64,000 nucleotides of DNA from Dehalococcoidia bacterium (lineage in GTDB: Bacteria; Chloroflexota; Dehalococcoidia; GIF9; AB-539-J10): assembly GCA_003562475.1 (NCBI GenBank), contig PWUU01000110.1, forward strand, positions 1-64,000, read 5' to 3'. How positions within the stretch are numbered: the first letter of the stretch is position 1; each line of letters starts with the position of its first letter. Made by a program: the position numbers and the translations under genes. The notes under the pieces were generated by a model. That model was given only the letters and a program-made list of their open reading frames with translations, was not told the DNA's origin and did not search any database. This document shows, piece by piece, positions 43,144 to 51,328 of this stretch.

Positions 43144-45102
43144 TTGGTACGCGATACTCATAGAGCGAGAGTCCTGAGCGCACTGCTGATTGTCTCGGTG
43201 ATGCTGCCCTGCGTGCTGGTTTCCGCTGTTATGGCAGCAGGTCCCTATCCGTTCGAGTCCGACAGTATCGAGGTCTCCGCGGCGCTTGATTACCTGAGTG
43301 ACCAGCAGATGTCTGATGGCAAGATCTCAGACTTCTCCACCTCTGCTTGGGCAGTAATGGCAATCGCTGCTGCCGGAGAAGATCCCAACGACTGGAGAGT
43401 GAATTCCAACCCCTCAGTGGTGGACTACCTCGCCACAAGTGCCGGGAGCGCCAATGCGACGAATGATTACTCGCGAATGATCCTCGCCATTGTCGCCGCC
43501 GGACATGATCCAGCCGACTTTGGAGGTAGGGACTTCGTCTCGCTGCTCAAGGCTACGTACGATGGTACCCAGATAGGCGACAGCTCATTGCTCAACGACG
43601 ATTTCTGGGGTGTCATGGCACTGGTAGCGGCCGGCTACGACACAACAACGTCTGATGCCATACATGACAGCGTGTCATTCATCCTGGAGCACCAGAACGC
43701 AGACGGCGGCTGGAGTTGGGGGGTGGGACAGGACAGTGACGTTGACAGCACCGCTGCTGCGCTCATGGCGCTCATCGCTGCGGGGCAATCTGTCAGTTCG
43801 AATCCAATAGAGGAAGCGCTGTCCTACATCAAATCGACACAGATGGATAACGGTGGCTTCGAGTCGTGGGGCGCCACAAACTCAGCCACCAATTCCTGGG
43901 CTATCGATGCCATCGCAGCCGCCGGACAGGACCCCACAGGTCCGGAATGGACCAACAACGCAGGCAATGACCCCGTCGATGACCTGCTCACCTTCCAGAA
44001 TGCAGATGGCTCATTCAACTGGAGTTCGGACGACCCTTCGGCTCAAATGACCGCCTACGCAATCAACGCGCTCGTGGGAAGACCCTACCCGGTGGCCATA
44101 CAGGAGCCAATACAAGATTTCACGTACCACGTACGGGTAGAGGGCCTTGACCGCACCATCTGGAGCGGTTCGGTGACCGTGGAGGAGTCGACTATCGTCG
44201 ACGACGAGGGCGTATCGCATCACTTCGACCAGCCGACGGCGCTTGGCGCCCTGCACGAAGCGTCACTCACCGGCGATTTCACATACGTGGTGCAAGACAC
44301 CTCTTTCGGACTGTACGTATATTCAATTGCCGGAGAGGAGCCGGAAGGCTCGGCGGGATGGTTCTTTCGGGTGGACTACTACAGCCCTATGGTGGGCGCC
44401 GCTGACTTCATCCTCAACCAGACAACTCCCCCTGATCCTCCGCACCGGGAAATCCTATTTGCGTATTCCCAATGGGGAGAGCCTCCTCTCAGACTGGAGG
44501 TGGACAACACAACGCCGGACGTGGGTGAGACCTTCACGGTCACAGTCAACACGTTTGACGACGACACTGGCGACTGGTCTCCAACTGAGAACGCCACCGT
44601 CTACGCGAATCAGCACTACGTGACCGGTCCGGACGGCACAGTGGACATCACAATCGATACCGACTGGACCCTTGAGGTGCGCGCGGAGAAGGATGGACAC
44701 ATCAGGAGCAACCGTGTCACGGTTACCGTGGGTACAGGCAGTTACTCCAAGGAAGTCTCAATGAGCGCCACGATCATGCCGGCGATCAGCTTTTCCGTCA
44801 ATATCGATGCTATCGATTTTGGTGATGACCTTGCTCCCGGCGACAGCAGTGCACCGGTGCCCGTAACCGTGACGAACACAGGTGCATGGCAACTTCTTAT
44901 CACCGCGCAGGTCACAGACGCCGCGCAGAATCTCTATGTCGATGGCCTGATCCTTGACGGTGTCGGATGGGACGAATTCAGCGCAGTTGTCGCGAGGCAG
45001 GACGCGATCGAATGTGACGCCGTCCTCAGTGTTCCCGAAACCTATCCATTGGTAGGTAGACAGGACGGCACACTCATCTTCTGGGCTTCCGATGGGCGAT
45101 AG
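43144..45102 (+). CDS. Exported alpha/alpha-toroid (prenyltransferase-repeat) protein with DUF4430, transcobalamin-like layout
   Basis: A protein of 652 residues. A signal peptide (VLSALLIVSVMLPCVLVSAVMAAG) is followed by squalene-cyclase/prenyltransferase-type repeats at about 40-320 (repeated STSAWAVMAIAAAGEDP, DSTAAALMALIAAGQ and TNSWAIDAIAAAGQDP units, each with Q-x-DGG/S turns). A DUF4430-like domain comes next (about 335-430; VYSIAGEEPEGSAGWFFRVD), then Ig-like beta domains. Alpha/alpha-barrel plus DUF4430 is the layout of animal transcobalamin and intrinsic factor. The bacterial proteins may bind cobalamin or other ligands at the surface. No catalytic aspartates of cyclases are seen. 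GGGGAGG precedes the TTG start. Confidence 0.8.
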   Translation: MVRDTHRARVLSALLIVSVMLPCVLVSAVMAAGPYPFESDSIEVSAALDYLSDQQMSDGKISDFSTSAWAVMAIAAAGEDPNDWRVNSNPSVVDYLATSAGSANATNDYSRMILAIVAAGHDPADFGGRDFVSLLKATYDGTQIGDSSLLNDDFWGVMALVAAGYDTTTSDAIHDSVSFILEHQNADGGWSWGVGQDSDVDSTAAALMALIAAGQSVSSNPIEEALSYIKSTQMDNGGFESWGATNSATNSWAIDAIAAAGQDPTGPEWTNNAGNDPVDDLLTFQNADGSFNWSSDDPSAQMTAYAINALVGRPYPVAIQEPIQDFTYHVRVEGLDRTIWSGSVTVEESTIVDDEGVSHHFDQPTALGALHEASLTGDFTYVVQDTSFGLYVYSIAGEEPEGSAGWFFRVDYYSPMVGAADFILNQTTPPDPPHREILFAYSQWGEPPLRLEVDNTTPDVGETFTVTVNTFDDDTGDWSPTENATVYANQHYVTGPDGTVDITIDTDWTLEVRAEKDGHIRSNRVTVTVGTGSYSKEVSMSATIMPAISFSVNIDAIDFGDDLAPGDSSAPVPVTVTNTGAWQLLITAQVTDAAQNLYVDGLILDGVGWDEFSAVVARQDAIECDAVLSVPETYPLVGRQDGTLIFWASDGR

Positions 45103-45125
45103 GGTGAACTCTCCAGCAGGGGACG

Positions 45126-45737
45126 GTGGAAAGGGGTGTGACGCCCTCCGCATGGCAAGTCGGGAGAGGAGGTAATCACCTCTTGTTGAGGCTTCCGGGG
45201 TGCGTTGCGGCAGCAGTACTGGTGGTAATGCTCGCCGCTGTTATTCCCGCTTCGGTACGAGCCGTAGGGCTGGGAGTGACGCCAGGGCGTATGGACTTCA
45301 CCGTACGTCCAGGAGGAACGGAAGTACAAACGCTGCGGGTTATCAACCAGTCAAACGGCCCGTCGCGATTTGAGGTCTATGTTGAAGGACAACACGCGGA
45401 GTGGTTCACAGTCACCCCGGGCGAATTCATACTGGATGCCGGCGAGATTATCGGCGTGGAAATCGCCGTCACCCCGCCTGTTACGGTAAGACCTCAGAGC
45501 TGCGAACTATCTATCTGCGTGCTGACACTGCCGCCTGACTCGGAGTTGCGCCTTGGTGCTGGCGTAAAGGTGCCGGCGCATGTGCAAGTAGCCTTTGGCA
45601 CTCCCATCATGGCTGTTCAGTGGTGGATAGTCTCTGCGGCCATAGTGCTCGCGGCGGCCATCGTTACTGCCATGTTGCTCAGGCGGAAAGGAAGATCGTC
45701 AGGCGGACCGATCGTTCTCGGTCAGGCACATGACTGA
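45126..45737 (+). CDS. Exported Ig-like protein with C-terminal membrane anchor
   Basis: A protein of 203 residues: a signal peptide (LPGCVAAAVLVVMLAAVIPASVRA), one beta-sandwich domain (GVTPGRMDFTVRPGGTEVQT, NGPSRFEVYVEGQ, WFTVTPGEFILDAGE), then an anchor helix (WWIVSAAIVLAAAIVTAMLL) and a basic tail. It follows the toroid protein after 23 bases and is surely co-transcribed, so it may be its membrane partner. The start is GTG. Confidence 0.75.
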   Translation: MERGVTPSAWQVGRGGNHLLLRLPGCVAAAVLVVMLAAVIPASVRAVGLGVTPGRMDFTVRPGGTEVQTLRVINQSNGPSRFEVYVEGQHAEWFTVTPGEFILDAGEIIGVEIAVTPPVTVRPQSCELSICVLTLPPDSELRLGAGVKVPAHVQVAFGTPIMAVQWWIVSAAIVLAAAIVTAMLLRRKGRSSGGPIVLGQAHD

Positions 45738-45766
45738 CGTGTCGTCTTGCCGCACACGGAAATGAA

Positions 45767-45879
45767 GGGGACACCATACTTATCTCCGCCACAAAGAGGC
45801 CAAGTCCGCGATGATTAAGGGTGAACGCGCCCGATGCCTGCCACTCTTGAATGTGGGACGAATTAAAGGTGGTGTCCCC
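45767..45879. repeat. Inverted pair of the GGTGTCCCC motif
   Basis: GGGGACACC (45767-45775) faces GGTGTCCCC (45871-45879), with AT-rich flanks CATACTTA and AATTAAAGGT. About 95 bases lie between. It resembles a short non-autonomous element or REP-type hairpin; single copies of the same core occur elsewhere in the window. Confidence 0.5.
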
Positions 45880-45890
45880 GTAATTACAGC

Positions 45891-46880
45891 CTATCGGTAG
45901 CTTACGGGAGTGCGAACCTCGCCCGGACCTTCCAGCATGTCTCTCTGGGAGAGTTCCCAGAGGCGAGCGAAGATCGGGCCGGGTCTTCCGTTGCCGATGG
46001 TCCTTCCATCAAACCTGACTATGGGCACCACATTCCCGCTCGTGAGTATGAGCATCTCCGCACTCTCATAGACGTCATGTTGCGTGATATCTGTCTGACA
46101 TATCCCCTCCAATTCTCCGCTGCTGACCAACTCTGTGGCGAGCTGGCTGGCCCGGACCAGTCCGGTGCCCCTCAGCATTCGCGCGAACGAGGGATACTTG
46201 AGTATTCCTTCTTGGCTGACGATACCCACATTTTCAGTTGAAGACTCGGTCAGGTGTCCTCCCTCGTCAAACCAGACACCAAAATCAGCGTTGTTCCGAT
46301 GTGCCTCAAGGGCCATCAGTGCATTGAGCAGATAGCAGGTTGATTTGACCTGAGCGTAGAAGCCCATCTTAAGCGGCACATGACTCGTTATCGCGGAAGC
46401 TCCTTCCGTACGCATACGGTCGGGGAAGGTCTGCCGAACTGTCTTGCCCAGGACGATAACGTAGAGGAGGCTCCTCTCGGGCGTTGTCGGATTGCAGGCG
46501 AAGTCCCCCAGTCCACGAGTAACAAAAATACGCACACCACAGTCTTTGCTGCCTGATATTGCGACTGTCTCCAGAATGATCTGCCTCATGGCGTCCATAT
46601 CAAACGGCAGGTCCAATGAGATTATCTCTGCCGATCTCTTCAGTCTCGTCATGTGTGCATCGAAGCAGTAGGCATGACCATTGACGACCGGGAAATACTC
46701 GAAGATCCCATCGCCACGATTTATCACGTGGTCATCCAGAGGCATGACCATCAGGGCCGGATCGGTGACCACGCCACCAAACACACTGGAGTACATGGCA
46801 AGGTAAGTGGAACCGCCCGGCTCCCGCCATTCAGGTTCCTGTGCAAAGATCTCGTCTCTCGAAAGGACCTTAAGACTCAT
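45891..46880 (-). CDS. Class IV PLP-dependent aminotransferase (branched-chain / D-amino-acid type)
   Basis: A protein of 329 residues in the BCAT/DAAT/ADC-lyase fold. NRGDGIFEYFPVVNG is the N-terminal signature, HMTRLKRSAEIISLDLPF follows, QVKSTCYLLNALMALEA holds the PLP lysine, and LTESSTENVGIVSQ is the late signature. A longer N-terminus than DAAT is present. Its likely partners are 2-oxo acids of branched-chain amino acids, but the class is broad. Confidence 0.88.
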   Translation of the reverse strand: MSLKVLSRDEIFAQEPEWREPGGSTYLAMYSSVFGGVVTDPALMVMPLDDHVINRGDGIFEYFPVVNGHAYCFDAHMTRLKRSAEIISLDLPFDMDAMRQIILETVAISGSKDCGVRIFVTRGLGDFACNPTTPERSLLYVIVLGKTVRQTFPDRMRTEGASAITSHVPLKMGFYAQVKSTCYLLNALMALEAHRNNADFGVWFDEGGHLTESSTENVGIVSQEGILKYPSFARMLRGTGLVRASQLATELVSSGELEGICQTDITQHDVYESAEMLILTSGNVVPIVRFDGRTIGNGRPGPIFARLWELSQRDMLEGPGEVRTPVSYR

Positions 46881-46914
46881 ATCCCTCCTCCTCTTAGTAA
46901 GACATTGAATTATG

Positions 46915-46957
46915 GTGAATTATTGGGACAGTATTCCAGTGTCCCCCCTTAATTCAC
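46915..46957. repeat. Two-step palindrome
   Basis: Outer arms GTGAATTA/TAATTCAC (46915-46922, 46950-46957) and inner arms GGGACA/TGTCCC (46925-46930, 46940-46945) form a 43-base hairpin. The GTGTCCCC core links it to the other short elements. It lies between an aminotransferase start and a truncated DUF296 copy. Confidence 0.55.
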
Positions 46958-46959
46958 TC

Positions 46960-47156
46960 GTGACTCCCTGTCGCAGGCATCCGGTGGGTGTGCTTCCGGC
47001 GCAGCCGAGCGCGCTGTGCACGTACAAACGCGGCACCCCCTCTTCATCCGGCGCAATCAACCCCACGCCCAGGGTTTCATGGACGCCGTCGACGGGCAGC
47101 AGCAACGGCTCAACCGGCGACCGGCTTGACGCGCGCGGCCCTGCTACCATTTGTCC
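46960..47156 (-). pseudogene. Truncated DUF296 (PPC-domain) gene copy
   Basis: The readable part GPRASSRSPVEPLLLPVDGV, HETLGVGLIAPDEEGVPRLY and VHSALG matches residues in the middle of the intact DUF296 gene at 49364-49804 almost word for word. Both ends are missing, and the frame then runs into the 43-base palindrome. This is a partial duplication that has decayed. The InlB-repeat lipoprotein gene ends 19 bases away. Confidence 0.75.
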
Positions 47157-47174
47157 CTGAAGGATTGTTGGCGG

Positions 47175-48629
47175 TCATTCTGGCGCAACTACAATAGTCT
47201 GAGCAACCCAGTGAATAAACGAGCCTGTCCCGTGGAACTCTTCACCTGTTGGTCCGGCTTCTCTCTGAAATCGCCAGGAAGCTGCAAAACATGGCCACTC
47301 ATCCCAGGCAATCCACTGATGTGGTTCTGTCCATGTGATGTAGAGATTATTGGCGGAAATGCGTATGACCAAACAATTCTCAACAGGTGCATCGACAGAG
47401 GGTGTCGAGATGCCAAGCGGCATTGTGAATGCATCAGGTTCCGGCTCAACATGGCCATCCTCCGCAGCTGGGAGGTCGGCCGCCCCTGATATTCTCGCCG
47501 CCCAGACCCCGTTTGCATTGGGGAACGTGTAAGACGCAGGTTCATTGGCGCCGGCACGTTTCCACCATGTGCGCAAGCTGTACGGAGGAGAGGCATCGTC
47601 GATGCTGGGCTGGGAGTAGATCAGGCTGAAACCATCGGCCGCCTCGCCGTTGACAGTGGCAACGAATATCACATCACCTTCCTGCACTCCGGGCGGGCGT
47701 TGCACCGTGTCACTCAGGGGCGCGTGGGTAGTTGTTCCGGGGTTGAGATACGGGAAGATGAACACCTCAGGATACGGCAGCTCCATCTCGACAAGCGAGA
47801 CAAGAACGTGTCGCAAGTCGGATTCAGGGGCAGTCAGGTCACCCTGACGGGTCAGGACTACCCGAAGGTCGTCCCAGTTCTCTGGGTCACTATCCAGCTC
47901 GTACTCACGTACCGTCCATTCGGCTGGCATATCCTCCTCGATCCATTCTTCCACGAGCGTATCACCATCATAGAGTTCTACGACAAGATCGAGCGCAGCA
48001 CCGCCGGAGAGATTCTTGGCGAAGACGATGCGCAGCACCCTGGGTCCGTCACCCGGGGGATGCCCCTCACTCAGGCCAAGCATTGTGGATTCGTTAGCGT
48101 CATCCGGTGAGGAAATCATGGCAGGTTCGTATCCCCATATGGCGGATAATCCACGGTGCACGGCCGGATACCAGTTGCTGACAATCGTCCAATTGGTATC
48201 GAATTCCCTATCCGGAAGGAGAGCCTGTTTCTGCGGTTCCCATTCCGGCACTGGGGGTGGGCCAGGGGATACATCGTCAACCTCTTCCTCTTCAAACAGT
48301 GCAGTGATGGAGTAGTTCCCGTTCATAGTAACGGTGGTTGAGATGCGATTGACATCAGCAACGGTGTCCACATCGCCGGCCCATCTGACAAACTTGTAGC
48401 CGCTGTCCGGGCGTGCCATCAGGTCCACCACCTCGCCGGCGTCGTACATGTGGGTCCCCTCTCCGGGTGAGGTGACCGTCCCACCTTCAGTGCTGTCTAT
48501 CGTCAGGCTGTACCGATCGACGGGAGCAGGCTTACAAGCCATCATCCCCGCAACAAAGGTTGTCAGCAGAAAGAAGACCAACGCAATTCTCATATAGGGT
48601 TGTGCCCTCAAGATGGCTATTTTCTGCAT
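47175..48629 (-). CDS. Lipoprotein with InlB-type beta repeat
   Basis: A protein of 484 residues. A hydrophobic stretch ends FVAGMMAC, a lipobox-like site. Residues 40-115 form a bacterial surface repeat of the InlB B / Flg_new kind (YSLTIDSTEGGTVTSPGEGT, FVRWAGDVDTVADVN, YSITALFEEEE). An acidic-Pro linker follows, then two larger beta-rich regions, one with LVVELYDGDTLVEEW and one with WWKRAGANEPASYTF, which looks like a carbohydrate- or surface-binding module. Extracellular and of unknown target. Confidence 0.75.
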   Translation of the reverse strand: MQKIAILRAQPYMRIALVFFLLTTFVAGMMACKPAPVDRYSLTIDSTEGGTVTSPGEGTHMYDAGEVVDLMARPDSGYKFVRWAGDVDTVADVNRISTTVTMNGNYSITALFEEEEVDDVSPGPPPVPEWEPQKQALLPDREFDTNWTIVSNWYPAVHRGLSAIWGYEPAMISSPDDANESTMLGLSEGHPPGDGPRVLRIVFAKNLSGGAALDLVVELYDGDTLVEEWIEEDMPAEWTVREYELDSDPENWDDLRVVLTRQGDLTAPESDLRHVLVSLVEMELPYPEVFIFPYLNPGTTTHAPLSDTVQRPPGVQEGDVIFVATVNGEAADGFSLIYSQPSIDDASPPYSLRTWWKRAGANEPASYTFPNANGVWAARISGAADLPAAEDGHVEPEPDAFTMPLGISTPSVDAPVENCLVIRISANNLYITWTEPHQWIAWDEWPCFAASWRFQREAGPTGEEFHGTGSFIHWVAQTIVVAPE

Positions 48630-49363
48630 GTTTCACCCCCGCGTCTCCGTAATCGCCTCGGCGAAATCCGAGCCTGGCCGACTATTTGGATTAGATAGCA
48701 ATGCGTGTGAACAGCCTCTGACTTGTACAGAGGACCGCTCTCACTTTGGAAGAAGGGCAAAGCGCAGTTCACCTGGGATCTCCCATATCAACCTGCAGTG
48801 AACCGATCCTCGTCCCTCTTTGATCTCGATACCGATGTTATGCACGGCACATCCGCTTGTCAAACCTGTTCACAACCTCCCGGACAACCGATAGCATCCC
48901 GGGAGATCAGTTCCGGCACCCAAAACACGTGTTTGGCAACCCAGAAGTAGCTCGCTACATGGGAGGATACGATATTTCCCCCTTGCTTACTCGACTCGCC
49001 AGCGTCCAGGTGTACAGCCTGACAGAATCTCGTAAAAACCTTGCCGAATTCCAAGCCCTGTCCGGGACCGGTGTGGCTCAGGCGGCAGCCGGGGAGCTGT
49101 TGCGCCTTCTCGATGACGACGGCATCGCGGGACTGCCGCCGTGCTCCCGGCGGAGCAGCGCGGCTGACTCCCCACCACTCGTACGAAGCAGGCCTGGCCG
49201 GCGTGCAGCTGCTCAAGTCTTGCTCCATGCTTCGGAATAATACCTGGAGTGTACGAGCCATGACGTCCTGATGACGGAAACCGACCGCGGCATCTGCATG
49301 TCGGCGCACGATGAATTCGCAGCTTCGCATACTGCGAACGCTGCCCACATGAGTCACCGTAAT
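48630..49363. other. Intergenic with gene debris
   Basis: About 730 bases without an intact gene. A plus-strand frame near 49000-49050 reads VQVYSLTESRKNLAEF, which looks like the start of a Phd/YefM antitoxin, but it lacks the rest and no toxin follows. A block at 49070-49170 recurs near 56.2 kb. The region reads as eroded accessory sequence. Confidence 0.4.
49070..49170 (+). repeat. About 100-bp coding-like repeat, copy 1
   Basis: It shares CAGGCGGCAGCCG, ACGGCATCGCGGGAC and GGCGGAGCAGCG with 56203-56300, in the same order. One frame reads QAAAGELLRLLDDDGIAGLP here and QAAAEDLFNLLDEDGIAGRP there, with changes mostly at third positions or conservative, as for a formerly coding unit. Confidence 0.6.
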
Positions 49364-49804
49364 CTACACGTTCAGCAGCATGAGCCCGCTCTCGGGATCG
49401 GGATGACGCCTCGCAGTATCGGTCAGTATCTCGGTGATGACAGCCTCGGCTACGAGCCACGTCTCGACCCCGCGTCGCAGACAACCGGTGAGCGTATTTC
49501 CGGCGCGTCCAAGTGCGCCGTGCACGTGCAGCCTCGGTACTCCTCTGTCATCCGGTGCGATCAGCCCCACGCCGAGGGTCTCATGTACGCCGTCGACAGG
49601 TAAGAGCAGCGGCTCCACCGGCGACCTGCTCGATGTGCGCGGCCCGGCCACCACCTCGCCCTGTCCGAAGCCCCCCAGTAGAATGACCTGTCCGACGCGG
49701 ATGCGCTGTTCCGCGGCGAATCGTTCAATGCAATCCGGCACCACATCGCCGTCATCCAGCCTCAGTACAAACACACGTCCTATCCTGCCCTGCGTTGCTT
49801 TCAC
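49364..49804 (-). CDS. DUF296 / PPC-domain protein
   Basis: A protein of about 146 residues with the trimeric PPC fold: VFVLRLDDGDVVPDCIERFA at the start, VGQVILLGGFGQGEVVAGP, then GVGLIAPDDRGVPRLHVHGALG with two metal-type histidines. In plants the fold sits in AT-hook proteins; bacterial forms stand alone and have no known role. GTG at 49804 is chosen for GAGGGAG nine bases upstream; an ATG five codons earlier is possible. A broken copy lies at 46.96 kb. Confidence 0.8.
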   Translation of the reverse strand: MKATQGRIGRVFVLRLDDGDVVPDCIERFAAEQRIRVGQVILLGGFGQGEVVAGPRTSSRSPVEPLLLPVDGVHETLGVGLIAPDDRGVPRLHVHGALGRAGNTLTGCLRRGVETWLVAEAVITEILTDTARRHPDPESGLMLLNV

Positions 49805-50380
49805 TGTTGTCTCCCTCATGAGTGACAGTGATATGTGAGCATAATAGCACGGGACCACGTGTGTTACGTGTTGGGTGCCCGGAATTGCCCCGGGAGAATC
49901 CGGGATTGTAAGGGGGCCCCAGGGAACCGCTTCTGCGAAGTTTCTTCTCGCACCCGGGACATTTGCCAGTCGCAATAGGAGATTGCATGATACAGCGCCG
50001 GGGGTACGCAGATCTGTGTATCACCAGTGTGCCTGGTCGAGGCATGGTCCAGTCAAGGGACGGGTACATCACGGGCTCGCACCATCGATACTCGGGACCA
50101 AGGGCGAAAACCTGCTCTGGCCTCACAGTGCCTGGGGTCAATGATCATCAACAGTCAATGCAGAACTGTGCGCGATCATGGCATAATGGGCGGCACAACC
50201 AACTGAGAGCGGCTTCATGCGCCATACAGCGGCGCGGCGTGTCGGCACAGAGCTGTCAGTTGCACGTCTCGAGGCTCTTTGAGTTTCACTGTACTGACTC
50301 ACCCGGAATACACTAGGTAATGGAACTGCCTGAGCGGCCCCGGACAGCAATGGTTCAGATCCCGGATCGAGGAGACAGCG
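49805..50380. other. Intergenic upstream of the NAD operon
   Basis: About 575 bases hold the nadA leader. GGTTCAGATCCC near 50350 recalls a tRNA T-loop but no stems fit, so it is not called. No clear promoter or repressor site was recognised. Confidence 0.4.
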
Positions 50381-51328
50381 ATGACACTACATGATGCGTG
50401 CAGTCCCCAAAGGTCGGAGGCGGAGCTGGCCCACCTGAGAGAGGAGGTCTTCCGGCTCAAAGAGGAACTGCGTGCGGTAATTGTCGCCCACAACTACCAG
50501 AGTGCCGAGGTGCAGGGCATCGCCGATTTCGTCGGTGATTCTCTGGAGCTTGCGCTCGTTTGTGCCGAGTTGAAGAGCGACACCATCGTCTTTTGCGGAG
50601 TTGATTTCATGGCGGAGACGGCGTTCATCCTCAACCCGGGAGCCACCGTCCTGCTGGCTGCCGCTGAAGCTTCCTGCCCTATGGCTGCCATGATCGACGA
50701 GGATGCCCTGAATGAGTGGAGAGCGAACTACCCTCAGGCCGCGGTAGTGAGCTACGTGAACAGTACGGCAGCGATAAAGGCCGGCAGCGACATATGCTGC
50801 ACCTCGGCAAACGCGGTTGCGGTCGTGGAATCTGTGCCGAATGAGGAGATACTGTTCGTCCCGGACAGAAACCTGGGACACTACGTCTCCACGAAGACGA
50901 CGAAAAGGATGATCCTCTACCCGGGTTATTGTCCGATACACGAGCATCTGAGCGCTGAAGAGGTCAGACAGGCACGACGGGATTATCCTGAGGCGAGGGG
51001 GCTAGTTCACCCTGAGTGCCGGGCGGAGGTCATCGAACTGGCTGACGCAGCTTTGAGCACGTCTCAGATGCTCCGCTATGCCCGGGAGAGCTCGGCGAAA
51101 AGGTTCGTCATCGGTACGGAAGAGGGGCTCCTTCACCAGCTTCGTGTCCAGAATCCGGAGAAGAGCTTCCACCTGCTCTCACCGAACCTGATCTGTGTCG
51201 ATATGAAGAAGACAACATTGGACGCCATCATCGATACAATGAGCCGGAAGAGCAACCGGATCACAGTGCCGGAAGAAGTCAGGTTGAAGGCGAAGAGAGC
51301 ACTGGACAGAATGCTGGCGGTAGTCTGA
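50381..51328 (+). CDS. nadA: Quinolinate synthase A
   Basis: A 4Fe-4S enzyme of 315 residues that joins iminoaspartate with dihydroxyacetone phosphate to make quinolinate. Typical blocks: AVIVAHNYQSAEVQGIADFV, IVFCGVDFMAETAFILNP, SCPMA (first cluster Cys), HPECRAEV (second) and LICVDMKKTTL (third). Length and motif order fit the standard type. It is the first gene of nadA-nadB-nadC; its stop overlaps the nadB start. GAGGAG precedes the ATG. Confidence 0.96.
   Translation: MTLHDACSPQRSEAELAHLREEVFRLKEELRAVIVAHNYQSAEVQGIADFVGDSLELALVCAELKSDTIVFCGVDFMAETAFILNPGATVLLAAAEASCPMAAMIDEDALNEWRANYPQAAVVSYVNSTAAIKAGSDICCTSANAVAVVESVPNEEILFVPDRNLGHYVSTKTTKRMILYPGYCPIHEHLSAEEVRQARRDYPEARGLVHPECRAEVIELADAALSTSQMLRYARESSAKRFVIGTEEGLLHQLRVQNPEKSFHLLSPNLICVDMKKTTLDAIIDTMSRKSNRITVPEEVRLKAKRALDRMLAVV

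Noticed and set aside
48990-49060. Functional Phd/YefM antitoxin gene
   Set aside because: Only the first 16 or so residues resemble the family; the frame lacks a start with a ribosome site and no toxin gene follows.
50340-50370. tRNA T-loop-like GGTTCAGATCCC upstream of nadA
   Set aside because: Neither a T-stem nor an acceptor stem can be formed around it.
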